Shown here piece by piece: positions 8,280 to 16,406 of a DNA stretch of 51,951 nt. Source of the DNA: JBEIDK01 sp040383485 (GTDB lineage Bacteria > Bacteroidota > Bacteroidia > UBA4408); NCBI GenBank assembly GCA_040383485.1, contig JBEIDK010000006.1:1-51951 (forward strand), written 5' to 3'. Under the pieces are notes generated by a model. The model saw only the letters and a program-made list of their open reading frames with translations, did no database searches and was not told where the DNA came from. Every line of letters starts with the position of its first letter. Within the stretch, counting starts at the first letter, position 1. A program made the position numbers and the translations under genes.

Positions 8280-9362
8280 TTGAATTTCTCAACAATCATT
8301 ATACATTGGTATCAAATTAATAAGCGCGATTTACCATGGCGGAATACTAATAATGCATATTATATTTGGCTCTCGGAGGTTATTTTGCAACAAACTCGCG
8401 TAGCGCAAGGCTTGAGTTATTATTATAAATTTATTGAAACATATCCAACAATTAGTCATTTAGCAAATGCCTCGTTAGATGATGTTTTGAAACTCTGGCA
8501 AGGTTTAGGTTATTATTCAAGAGCAAGAAATTTACATTTTACCGCTAAAGAAATTCAAACAAAATATAATGGTGTTTTCCCAAATACTTATGAAGAGATA
8601 TTAGCACTAAAAGGTATTGGAGAGTACACTGCAGCTGCAATTTCATCATTTGCATATAATCTGCCTCATGCAGTATTGGATGGAAATGTTTATAGGGTAT
8701 TAGCAAGATATCTGGGCGTTGAATTAGCTATTAATAGTAATAAGGCAAAAAAATATTTTACTGAAATTGCGCAAGGATTGTTTGATGAAAAAAACGCGGG
8801 GATGTATAACCAAGCCATAATGGAATTTGGTGCTTTGCAATGCGTACCAATTTCTCCTAATTGTAATGAATGTTCTTTAATGATAACATGTGTTGCATTC
8901 AATAAAAAAAATGTTAGTAGTTTGCCAGTAAAAGAGAAAAAACTAAAAATTAAGAAAAGATTTTTTAATTATTTTTTTATCAGACATAAGGAACATACAT
9001 TCATACAGCAGAGAGGAAATGGTGATATATGGGAAGGCTTATTCGAATTTCCGCTTATTGAAACAAATGAAGAAGTAAACATTTATTCTCTTGTTGAAAA
9101 TGATAACTTTATTTCCATTTTTCAGAAAAGTAAATACTTAATTCTCAATGTTTCAAATCCAATAAAGCATATACTAACTCATAGACATATTTACTGCAAA
9201 TTTATTGAGATTGAAGTTGAGTCTATTTCAAAAAAGTCAACACTTCTTAATTTACAACAAATACCATTAGAAGAATTGAATAAGTATGCAATTCCAAGAT
9301 TAATTGATAGATATTTGCAAAAGGAAAATAATATTAAACTAAAGAAAGAAAGATTATTTTAA
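8280..9362 (+). CDS. mutY: A/G-specific adenine DNA glycosylase (TTG start)
   Basis: 360 residues. Removes adenine mispaired with 8-oxoguanine. Visible elements: catalytic Glu33 in WLSEVILQQTR, the helix-hairpin-helix LALKGIGEYTAAA (about 108-120), catalytic Asp134 in LDGNVYRV, the 4Fe-4S cluster Cys188-x6-Cys195-x2-Cys198-x5-Cys204, and a C-terminal NUDIX-like domain (about 220-345) that reads the oxidised guanine, with IKHILTHRHIYC typical of MutY. The protein reads in frame from TTG at 8280; no in-frame ATG lies close enough upstream to be used, and the next downstream Met would remove catalytic Glu33. Next gene starts 4 bp after the stop. Confidence 0.95.
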   Translation: MNFSTIIIHWYQINKRDLPWRNTNNAYYIWLSEVILQQTRVAQGLSYYYKFIETYPTISHLANASLDDVLKLWQGLGYYSRARNLHFTAKEIQTKYNGVFPNTYEEILALKGIGEYTAAAISSFAYNLPHAVLDGNVYRVLARYLGVELAINSNKAKKYFTEIAQGLFDEKNAGMYNQAIMEFGALQCVPISPNCNECSLMITCVAFNKKNVSSLPVKEKKLKIKKRFFNYFFIRHKEHTFIQQRGNGDIWEGLFEFPLIETNEEVNIYSLVENDNFISIFQKSKYLILNVSNPIKHILTHRHIYCKFIEIEVESISKKSTLLNLQQIPLEELNKYAIPRLIDRYLQKENNIKLKKERLF

Positions 9363-9365
9363 AAA

Positions 9366-9929
9366 GTGAAACAGCCTGTATATTTTATTGAAAGACAATA
9401 TTTAGGAATGAATTTTTTCTCAATTATTTTGAGAACGATAATAACTTTATTCTGCTTTGTTGCATACTATTGGAGTGAGAATCCGAATCCAGTTTATACT
9501 GATATTGGTAACTTCAGAATTGGTTCATACCCCGCCAAAGAAATACCAAAAAGTGGCGAAATATTTTTCTTGATGGGTAATGCAGTGTTGTTGTTTTCGG
9601 TAATGCTCATTTTTATAAAGCACATTAAGCTAACTATAAACGACAACTATATAGTAATAGAAAGGTTATGGTCTAAAACCTTAATTAAAATTGATTTGAA
9701 TACCATTAACTACATCAAAAAAGTAGATATTGAAAATGTATATTTACAAAGACCAGTTTTTAACGTTCATAAAAACAATACTATTAAGTTTTATACTAAT
9801 GGTGACGAAGCAATTGAGTTAGTTGACAAAGACAACATGCGATATAAAATAGGCACTTCAAAGGCAGGTGAGATGATAATGATAATTCAAGAATTCATTA
9901 ATAATAGAAATGGGAAGAAAAAGGAGTAG
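9366..9929 (+). CDS. Hypothetical two-pass membrane protein (GTG start)
   Basis: 187 residues starting from GTG 4 bp after mutY, so probably translated from the same mRNA. Two hydrophobic segments (about 15-37, FFSIILRTIITLFCFVAYYW, and 67-88, EIFFLMGNAVLLFSVMLIFI) are followed by a soluble beta-rich domain of about 95 residues (KLTINDNYIVIERLWSKTLI onwards) that resembles bacterial PH-like or YcxB-like membrane-associated domains. No catalytic residues were seen. Function not recognised; the mutY linkage is positional only. Confidence 0.72.
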   Translation: MKQPVYFIERQYLGMNFFSIILRTIITLFCFVAYYWSENPNPVYTDIGNFRIGSYPAKEIPKSGEIFFLMGNAVLLFSVMLIFIKHIKLTINDNYIVIERLWSKTLIKIDLNTINYIKKVDIENVYLQRPVFNVHKNNTIKFYTNGDEAIELVDKDNMRYKIGTSKAGEMIMIIQEFINNRNGKKKE

Positions 9930-9937
9930 ATATTAAA

Positions 9938-10153
9938 CTACTCCTTTACAATTTGCACCTTTATATCTTCAAATTCCATTATAAATGAAGGATAAAGTTT
10001 GCAACGCAATCTTAACTCAACTTTACCGTTAACCATTACCAACCCCTCACGTACCAATTCTTTCGCATTCCCTCCAGTATCTGCCACTCCAATTGCTTTT
10101 AGTAATTTTATTAGCTCTATAAACTCTGTTTTTATTTCAAATTCCTGTGTCAT
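9938..10153 (-). CDS. S4-domain RNA-binding protein
   Basis: 71 residues, almost nothing but an S4 domain: FIELIKLLKAIGVADTGG, then AKELVREGLVMVNGKVELRLR, the typical S4 helix-turn and beta hairpin (GxVxVNGxxexrrrxKL). Small free-standing S4 proteins (YbcJ/YaaA type) bind structured RNA; the target here is not known. It is convergent to the membrane-protein gene, with an 8-bp gap, and divergent from the thioesterase gene. Confidence 0.88.
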   Translation of the reverse strand: MTQEFEIKTEFIELIKLLKAIGVADTGGNAKELVREGLVMVNGKVELRLRCKLYPSFIMEFEDIKVQIVKE

Positions 10154-10228
10154 ATGCTGGTTTGATATTAGTTATTAATAATGATATTTGTGACCAAATT
10201 AATTAAAAAATAAGCAAATAATTTTTTT

Positions 10229-10678
10229 ATGGAAAGCGAGAATATACAACTGCAAATGCTAAAAGCTAAAATTGGTAAAACTATGAAAGAAGGACTATCA
10301 CCTTACGGACAATGGATTGCAGGAAAATTAATTGCTGCCGAATATGGTGAAGTTACTTTTGAAATAGAGGTACGCAACGATATGACCAATCCTTTACAAA
10401 TGCTACATGGCGGTGCCACAGCAGGTATTGTAGATGAGGTAATTGGCATTGCAGTATTTAGCTTAGGACGTCCAAATTTTTATACAACAATTAATTTAGT
10501 AATTGACTATTTCGCCTCAGCACGTTTAGGTGATGTAATTAAATGTACAGCAAAAGTAGTTAAGCCAGGCAATAATATTGTGAATGTAAAGTGCGAATTA
10601 TGGGATGTAACACAAAAAAAATTATTGGTAACTGGAAGTAGTAACCTTATGAAGATTGAACAAACTTTTGGATTGTAA
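10229..10678 (+). CDS. PaaI-type hotdog thioesterase
   Basis: 149 residues, the length of a single hotdog domain. The family motif is seen in MLHGGATAGIVDEVIG (His60-Gly61-Gly62 and Asp69), the acyl-CoA thioester site of the PaaI/YbgC side of the hotdog superfamily. It should act as a cytoplasmic tetramer that hydrolyses an acyl- or phenylacyl-CoA; there are no phenylacetate genes nearby, so the substrate is open. Monocistronic; 203 bp of non-coding sequence follow. Confidence 0.87.
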   Translation: MESENIQLQMLKAKIGKTMKEGLSPYGQWIAGKLIAAEYGEVTFEIEVRNDMTNPLQMLHGGATAGIVDEVIGIAVFSLGRPNFYTTINLVIDYFASARLGDVIKCTAKVVKPGNNIVNVKCELWDVTQKKLLVTGSSNLMKIEQTFGL

Positions 10679-10881
10679 ATATAGCTACTACTAGGAAACT
10701 AATTTTTGATTTTAGAAATTGCTCAGCTAATGATGTTTGATTTATTTAAAATTATATATCAGTGCAACAATTTTTAATGCGGTAAATAATTTTTGGTGGA
10801 AGTTCTTTATAATTAATAGGAATTTTGTTTTTGTCAATTTGGAAATTGACGTTTAATGGAGCGCAGTCTTTGAGACTAAGC
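10679..10881. other. Intergenic region with a hairpin at its right end
   Basis: 203 bp without a credible gene. Near the right end, gagc-gc-agtct-ttg-agact-aa-gctc (10856-10884) forms a nine-pair hairpin with one symmetric internal loop, overlapping the stop codon of the minus-strand gene. It lacks a T run on either strand and may be a palindromic repeat or weak terminator. Confidence 0.4.
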
Positions 10882-11484
10882 TCAACGGAGTTTAAGAATT
10901 ATTCTTTCAAATTCCTTTCTTTCTTTTATTTCCTTTTCTAATAAAGGAAGTTCTACCTCTGTCAAAATTATTAAGTTCTTAATAAAGTTGGATGTTGGAT
11001 GCTGTTTTGATTTTGCCCTGCATTTTGAATCCAAAAAGTAGTCAGAGTTGTAAGAAAACCCAAAAGTACTATCGCCTGATATATAACTAATGTCATACCG
11101 AGTGTTGTGGAGTCTTTCACATTTGAGTTCTGTAGAATCCAATTTAATTGAATCGATATATTTAGAAAGTGTTTTTAAAGGATTAGAATCAATTACTTTA
11201 ATACTATATTCGTAGCAATCGTTCATGCTTGTAAAATTAACAACTCCATTCTTTATCCAAAATACATATAGTTTTTGATGTGGATTACAACTGTCTAAAA
11301 TTCTTCTGCAACCTGAACATAATTCTTTCATAACTAAAATAGAATCAACATTATCAAGTTTAAGGCTTTTAAGTATTTGCTGTAAATCTTTTTTTGATTC
11401 TACAGTTAAATTTCCTCTCCTAAATGTTTCAGCTTTTGTTTGATAAAAAAATAATATCAAGATTAATAGCACGATGGTTTTCAT
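10882..11484 (-). CDS. Secreted hypothetical protein with CxxC
   Basis: 200 residues with a signal peptide (MKTIVLLILILFFYQTKA). The mature part carries a Cys-rich patch ELCSGCRRILDSC (CxxC plus a third Cys) and further cysteines at CYEY and CERL, suggesting periplasmic disulfides or metal binding. A charged helical C-terminus ends EKEIKERKEFERIILKLR. It begins 9 bp after the FdhF-like gene on the same strand, so the two are probably co-transcribed, but composition is AT-rich like the rest of the genome rather than like fdhF. No family recognised. Confidence 0.65.
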   Translation of the reverse strand: MKTIVLLILILFFYQTKAETFRRGNLTVESKKDLQQILKSLKLDNVDSILVMKELCSGCRRILDSCNPHQKLYVFWIKNGVVNFTSMNDCYEYSIKVIDSNPLKTLSKYIDSIKLDSTELKCERLHNTRYDISYISGDSTFGFSYNSDYFLDSKCRAKSKQHPTSNFIKNLIILTEVELPLLEKEIKERKEFERIILKLR

Positions 11485-11493
11485 AACTCGTTT

Positions 11494-13833
11494 TTATTTT
11501 CCTAAACTCTTAACAACCCTTATCACCACCATCTTACTAGTTGGCGTATTACTCTTATCTGCTGTTGAATTAATAGGCACCAGCACATTTGTTTCGGGAA
11601 AATACGTGGCGGTGCATTGCTCAGGTATGCTAAATTCTACAATGATGAACTTACGCGCAATACGTTCTACTCCATCAAAATTATTGATTAAGTCAACCAC
11701 ATCACCTGCTTTTAGTCCGCGCTTTTCGATGTCTTTTTTATTCATGAAAATCACACGGCGTTCATTAAATATTCCACGGTACCTATCATTCAAGCCATAG
11801 ATGGTTGTATTAAACTGGTCGTGGCTTCTCACAGTTTGCATCATCAATTCATCATCAGCTAATTTTGTTTGCACAAAAGTGGCAACATTAAAAGTTGCTT
11901 TTCCCGTCAATGAATTTTTAAAACTTCCTTCGCGTGATGCATTAGGTAAATAGAAGCCTCCAGGCACTCGCACACGTTTGTTGTAATCATTAAATCCAGG
12001 AATAGTTTTCTCAATGTCATCACGAATCAAATCATAATTCTTTTCATATTCACTCCAGCGAATGTTAGATTTATCTTTGAAAATAGCCTTTGCCATGCGG
12101 CACACAATTGCTGGTTCGCTTAACAAATCATCACTCACAGGACGCAAATTTCCCTTACTCATTTGCACTACTCCCATTGAGTTTTCGGTAGTAATAAATC
12201 CTGCTTCGTCTTTATCGCTTCGTGCTAAGCATGGAAGTATGATTGCTTCTTCGCCAGTTATTAAATGACTACGATTTAACTTTGTACTCACTTGCACAAT
12301 TAACTTGCAATTGCGCAATGCTTCTGCAGTATATTCTGTATCAGGTGTAGCCGAAAGAAAATTTCCTCCCATGGCAAAAAACACTTTTGCCTTGCCTTCT
12401 TTCATGGCATGTATACACTCTACAACATCATAACCATGTTTGCGTGGCGGCTCAAAATTGTATGTCTTTTTAATGTTGTTTAAAAATGCTTCGGAAGGCT
12501 TTTCATAAATACCCATTGTTCTGTCGCCTTGCACATTGCTATGTCCACGAACCGGACAGGTGCCTGCGCCTGGCTTACCAATACTACCTTTCAGCAACAA
12601 TAAATTTACTACTTCTTTGATGGTGTCAACAGCATTTTTATGTTGTGTTAAACCCATTGCCCAACAAGCAATAATTTTATTTTTTCGTTTCAGCACCTCT
12701 ACTACTTCCAAAATTTGTGACATTGAAATTCCGCAAGCAGCAACCAATTCATCAAGTTTTTGCTTGCGCAGATGCTGCGTCAACTCTTCATATCCATGCG
12801 TATTATTTTTAATAAAATCATGATCAAAAATAGTATTTGGATTTTTGTCTTCTTCTTCTAAAAGCGATAGTTCAATTGCTTGCAACAAAGGCATGTCACC
12901 ATTCAATTTTACTTGCAAAAAAATGTCGGTCAATTTTGCTTTGATTCCCAATGCACCTTTTATTGTTTGAGGATTGGAAAAAGCCACCAAACCTGTTTCG
13001 GGCAAAGGATTGATAGAAATAATTGTAGCGCCGTTTTCTTTTGCTTTTTGTAAAGCCGATAACATGCGTGGGTGATTAGTTCCCGGATTCTGTCCTAAAA
13101 TCATAATCACTTCAGCCTTATAAAAATCTTCTAAGGTTACAGAACCTTTTCCAATACCAATACTTTCATTCAATGCTACACCGCTCGATTCGTGGCACAT
13201 ATTACTACAATCGGGTAAGTTGTTGGTACCAAATTCACGCACAAAAAGTTGGTATAAAAATGCGGCTTCATTACTAGTACGTCCACTGGTATAAAATACT
13301 GCTTCATTTGGAGAAGCCAATGAATTTAGGTGATGTGCAATCTTATCAAAAGCAGCATCCCACGAAATGGGTGTATAGTGAGTTGCATCTTTCGCAAGGT
13401 ACATGGGTTGTGCAACCCTTCCTTTTTTACCTATGTGAAAGTCATCTAAATTAGAAAGTTCTGCTACTGAATTTTCAGCAAAAAATTGTGGAGTCAGTTT
13501 TTTTGTTGTTGCTTCTTCGGCGATGGCCTTTGCGCCATTTTCGCAATATTCGGCAATACCGCTTCTTTCATCGTCCGGGTCGGGCCATGCGCAACCGGGG
13601 CAATCGTAACCATCTTTTTGGTTGAGGTTTGCTAATGCTTTTAATCCACGCCCAATGCCCATTTCTCCAAACACATGCTCAGCACTTGATATTACGGCTG
13701 GAATACCAGCTGCAACATCTTTTATTTTGGTAAGCTTTAAACCTGTAAATGTTTCAGGGTTTTGAGGAGAAGCCCCACCTAACCTCCCCGAAGGGGAGGA
13801 ACCGCGTGTGGTGTTATCTTTTTTTGCTGACAT
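11494..13833 (-). CDS. FdhF/YdeP-family molybdopterin oxidoreductase
   Basis: 779 residues, cytoplasmic (no Tat or Sec signal). The YdeP subgroup of the DMSO reductase/formate dehydrogenase superfamily is indicated by DCPGCAWPDPDD (Cys78, Cys81) with Cys97 in EYCENG, by MCHESSGVALNES, GQNPGTNHPRML, and by GAGTCPVRGHSNVQGDR further on; the C-terminal part is the molydopterin dinucleotide-binding domain. Members are called formate dehydrogenase-like or linked to acid resistance, with the true substrate uncertain. The N-terminus contains a palindromic repeat turned into codons (residues about 11-21). Hand count of one line gives about 42% G+C against about 30% in a neighbouring gene, so recent acquisition is plausible. 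A separate fdhD or moa cluster is not in the window. Confidence 0.88.
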   Translation of the reverse strand: MSAKKDNTTRGSSPSGRLGGASPQNPETFTGLKLTKIKDVAAGIPAVISSAEHVFGEMGIGRGLKALANLNQKDGYDCPGCAWPDPDDERSGIAEYCENGAKAIAEEATTKKLTPQFFAENSVAELSNLDDFHIGKKGRVAQPMYLAKDATHYTPISWDAAFDKIAHHLNSLASPNEAVFYTSGRTSNEAAFLYQLFVREFGTNNLPDCSNMCHESSGVALNESIGIGKGSVTLEDFYKAEVIMILGQNPGTNHPRMLSALQKAKENGATIISINPLPETGLVAFSNPQTIKGALGIKAKLTDIFLQVKLNGDMPLLQAIELSLLEEEDKNPNTIFDHDFIKNNTHGYEELTQHLRKQKLDELVAACGISMSQILEVVEVLKRKNKIIACWAMGLTQHKNAVDTIKEVVNLLLLKGSIGKPGAGTCPVRGHSNVQGDRTMGIYEKPSEAFLNNIKKTYNFEPPRKHGYDVVECIHAMKEGKAKVFFAMGGNFLSATPDTEYTAEALRNCKLIVQVSTKLNRSHLITGEEAIILPCLARSDKDEAGFITTENSMGVVQMSKGNLRPVSDDLLSEPAIVCRMAKAIFKDKSNIRWSEYEKNYDLIRDDIEKTIPGFNDYNKRVRVPGGFYLPNASREGSFKNSLTGKATFNVATFVQTKLADDELMMQTVRSHDQFNTTIYGLNDRYRGIFNERRVIFMNKKDIEKRGLKAGDVVDLINNFDGVERIARKFIIVEFSIPEQCTATYFPETNVLVPINSTADKSNTPTSKMVVIRVVKSLGK
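13773..13803 (-). repeat. GC-rich palindromic repeat inside the fdhF-like coding sequence
   Basis: cctcccc (13783-13789), loop gaa, ggggagg (13793-13799): a perfect 7-bp GC stem in an otherwise AT-rich region, flanked by ccccacctaa and aacc. It resembles the short GC-rich palindromes scattered between genes in many Bacteroidota genomes (recollection, not searched). Here it is read in frame as part of the N-terminal tail Gly-Ser-Ser-Pro-Ser-Gly-Arg-Leu-Gly-Gly. Confidence 0.65.
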
Positions 13834-13855
13834 ATTAGTATTTTAGCCTACTGTA

Positions 13856-14701
13856 TTAATAAGGAATATAGCCTTTTCTTAGTGGTGAATTACAATTTAA
13901 CCATAAACCCATTGTATCTATTTTTGTACCCCAATTTTTGGTAAGCTTCACTAAATTAAAATAATACTTTTTAATATCCTTTTTATGAATCTTCTTACTG
14001 TATATTATCGGATTATAATTTATAATATCGAACAAGGTTTCTTTTTTAAGTAAGGTATCATATTGAGAAAAATAAATACTCGAATTATACAATTCTGTAG
14101 AATGATATTTTTGTTCAAAATTATTATTCTTTCGTATAGCAACAATAATTGAGTCATTCGATATTGTATCATTATAATATTGAGTATAATATCCTCTATC
14201 AAAATTCCCACAGTCTGTTCCGTAGGAACAACTAGACAAATATTTTAACAAATAATTTTGGGTTTTCACTAATTGATTAGCAAAGTCAAGTCTATTAGAA
14301 ATAGTTTTTTTTATATCTGTTTTAGTTTTTAAATCTTGCGAAAAATTAGGGAAGAAGTCCTTACTTTTATCAAAAAAGAATGAATCAATGGTTTGATTTA
14401 GATTTTCGTTTAAAAGAGCATAATTTAGCTCTTCTAGAGTATCTCTTTTGGTTTGAAAGTATGCTTTAGAAATATAATTGCTTACGAATATTGCCATTTT
14501 CAAATAGGGCACTGCCTTAGCATGTTCTTTTTCAGATTTACTTCTACTCTCAAGGTTCTCTATGTATAAACTATCTGTAACTATTACAGTTTCAAGGGCA
14601 TCAAAAAAAGGTTTCTCATATTTGTTTTTCTGATTACAAGCTGACATAAGTATTGAACAAACTAATAATATTGCGAAACTTACTTTCATCTGATTCAACA
14701 T
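13856..14701 (-). CDS. Hypothetical lipoprotein
   Basis: 281 residues with a lipoprotein signal (MKVSFAILLVCSILMSAC, lipid Cys near residue 22), so probably anchored to a membrane facing the periplasm or surface. A start at 14689 (Met5) would give the same signal. The mature part is rich in Lys, Asn and Tyr with two internal cysteines close together (SSCSYGTDCGNF). No family recognised. It lies between the DUF7009-like gene and the FdhF-like gene, all on the minus strand, with 22 bp to the latter, which permits co-transcription. Confidence 0.7.
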   Translation of the reverse strand: MLNQMKVSFAILLVCSILMSACNQKNKYEKPFFDALETVIVTDSLYIENLESRSKSEKEHAKAVPYLKMAIFVSNYISKAYFQTKRDTLEELNYALLNENLNQTIDSFFFDKSKDFFPNFSQDLKTKTDIKKTISNRLDFANQLVKTQNYLLKYLSSCSYGTDCGNFDRGYYTQYYNDTISNDSIIVAIRKNNNFEQKYHSTELYNSSIYFSQYDTLLKKETLFDIINYNPIIYSKKIHKKDIKKYYFNLVKLTKNWGTKIDTMGLWLNCNSPLRKGYIPY

Positions 14702-14788
14702 TAATTTTAAGAAATCTCTTATTTAGTTTATCTGTAATTTAACTTCCATTTTTTTTCCACACAAAATAATTATTCTATAAAGCCCATC

Positions 14789-15166
14789 TTAACACTTATG
14801 CTCCTCTCCTTGAGGATGCGGATAATTATCACTTTGGTCTTCAAAAGTATTATCTAAACATACAAAATCCTTTTCTACCAAAATAAATATTTTCTTATGA
14901 ACTTCATTTAAGTACTCATTCTGAAGACCTACTAGTTCTATACTAGTCCACTCATTGGCTAAATTTTGAGGAATTGTAATTGTAATTTTATTGTTCACAA
15001 AACTAGTTGCTACTTCATTCACATTATCTTTGCTTTCTAGTGCATAAATTAACTCATTAGCACCAAACTCTACCTTCTCTTCTAAATACTTGTGTATTGC
15101 AAAATTTGCAACCTCAGTTTTTGTAAGTCTATACCGAATTGAATTTCCTTTAATTCTGAGCTTCAT
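14789..15166 (-). CDS. DUF7009-like conserved protein
   Basis: 125 residues, cytoplasmic. The opening MKLRIKGNSIRYRLTKTEV is the hallmark of a small Bacteroidota family that I recall as DUF7009; the name and my recollection that such genes often sit near formate dehydrogenase/molybdenum cofactor genes were not checked. The C-terminus is acidic and ends in HPQGEEHKC, a His/Cys tail that could bind metal. Upstream of the lipoprotein and the FdhF-like gene in the same direction, so the neighbourhood agrees with a role alongside the molybdoenzyme. Confidence 0.7.
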   Translation of the reverse strand: MKLRIKGNSIRYRLTKTEVANFAIHKYLEEKVEFGANELIYALESKDNVNEVATSFVNNKITITIPQNLANEWTSIELVGLQNEYLNEVHKKIFILVEKDFVCLDNTFEDQSDNYPHPQGEEHKC

Positions 15167-15266
15167 ATGAATTAATTATAATACAATTTTAATTCATTTT
15201 TTTGAATTAATAAGATATAGTAATTCTAATTGCATTAAGTATTATTGCAAAGCATTAAATGTTGAA

Positions 15267-16406
15267 TTGAAAAAGATAAAAATAATTATTTCAGTAACTA
15301 ATGACTTAAGCTCTGATCAGCGTGTGCATAAAGTTTGTCATACTCTTTATGAAAATGGTTATGAAGTAACTTTAATCGGTAGAAAGTTGCAAAATAGTAT
15401 TCCTGTTCTTGACAGAATTTATCATACAAGAAGAATGAATCTTTTTTTTACTCGTGGAATGTTATTCTATGCTGAGTTTCAAATTAGGCTTTTTCTTTTC
15501 CTACTTTTTACAAAATTTGATGTTGCTCACTCAAACGATTTAGATACATTATTACCAAATTATTTAGCAAGTAAAATTAAAAGAAAGAAATTAGTTTATG
15601 ATACTCACGAATATTTTACCGAGGTTCCTGAATTACAAAATTCGCAGTTAAAAAAAAACATTTGGGAGTTTGTAGAGAAGCTAATCTTTCCAAATTTGAA
15701 ATATGTTTTTACGGTAAATAAATCTATTGCTGAAATTTATCAAAATAAATATAAAGTTCCTGTTAAGGTCATTAGAAATGTTCCTATAAAGAAAATAGAT
15801 TTTGAAGCTGTAAACCTTGAGTTTCCAATAGAACTAAATAACAAAAAATACATCATCTTACAAGGTGCAGGAATAAATATAGATAGAGGTGCCGAAGAGC
15901 TTATAGAATCTATGCTTTTTGTTGATAACGCTATTTTGTTAATTATTGGTGATGGTGACGTCTTGCCAAATTTAATAGAATTTGTAAAGAATAATCAACT
16001 AACAAACAAGGTCTACTTTTTGCCTAAGCAACCGTATAAAATTCTTATGCAATATACTAAAGGTGCATCAATAGGAATTACTTTAGACAAGGATACTAAC
16101 TTAAATTACCAATTAAGTTTGCCAAATAAAATTTTCGATTACATACGTGCAGAGATTCCAATACTAGCTTCTCCCCTAATTGAAACTAAAAGAATTTTTA
16201 ATGAAGCTGAAATAGGTTGCTTAATTAAAAATCACAGTGCTGAAGAAATTGCCAGTAAAATAAACTTTATGATTAGCAAGGATGCGCCAATAGAATTATG
16301 GAAAAACAACTTACAACAACTTTCAAAAAATATAAATTGGGAAACAGAAAGTAACACATTAATTGAAACCTATATTGAAATTAGCTATCTATTAAATAAG
16401 AAATGA
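15267..16406 (+). CDS. GT4-type glycosyltransferase (TTG start)
   Basis: 379 residues reading from TTG at 15267; a nearby ATG (15259) is out of frame and stops at once. Two Rossmann-like halves of a GT-B enzyme: the N-terminal half opens IIISVTNDLSSDQRVHKVC and includes HSNDLDTL and YDTHEYFTEVPEL; the C-terminal half carries GIGITLDKDTNLNYQLSLPNKIFDYI, the sugar-nucleotide-binding E/D-type region of family GT4. It should transfer an activated sugar to a lipid or glycan at the cytoplasmic face of the membrane. Its stop codon overlaps the start of the next gene by 4 bp (ATGA), so the two are coupled and likely build the same surface glycan. Confidence 0.88.
   Translation: MKKIKIIISVTNDLSSDQRVHKVCHTLYENGYEVTLIGRKLQNSIPVLDRIYHTRRMNLFFTRGMLFYAEFQIRLFLFLLFTKFDVAHSNDLDTLLPNYLASKIKRKKLVYDTHEYFTEVPELQNSQLKKNIWEFVEKLIFPNLKYVFTVNKSIAEIYQNKYKVPVKVIRNVPIKKIDFEAVNLEFPIELNNKKYIILQGAGINIDRGAEELIESMLFVDNAILLIIGDGDVLPNLIEFVKNNQLTNKVYFLPKQPYKILMQYTKGASIGITLDKDTNLNYQLSLPNKIFDYIRAEIPILASPLIETKRIFNEAEIGCLIKNHSAEEIASKINFMISKDAPIELWKNNLQQLSKNINWETESNTLIETYIEISYLLNKK

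Noticed and set aside
12062..12823. Plus-strand frames inside the FdhF-like gene
   Set aside because: Antisense shadows of a well-conserved enzyme; no start context or conserved motif.
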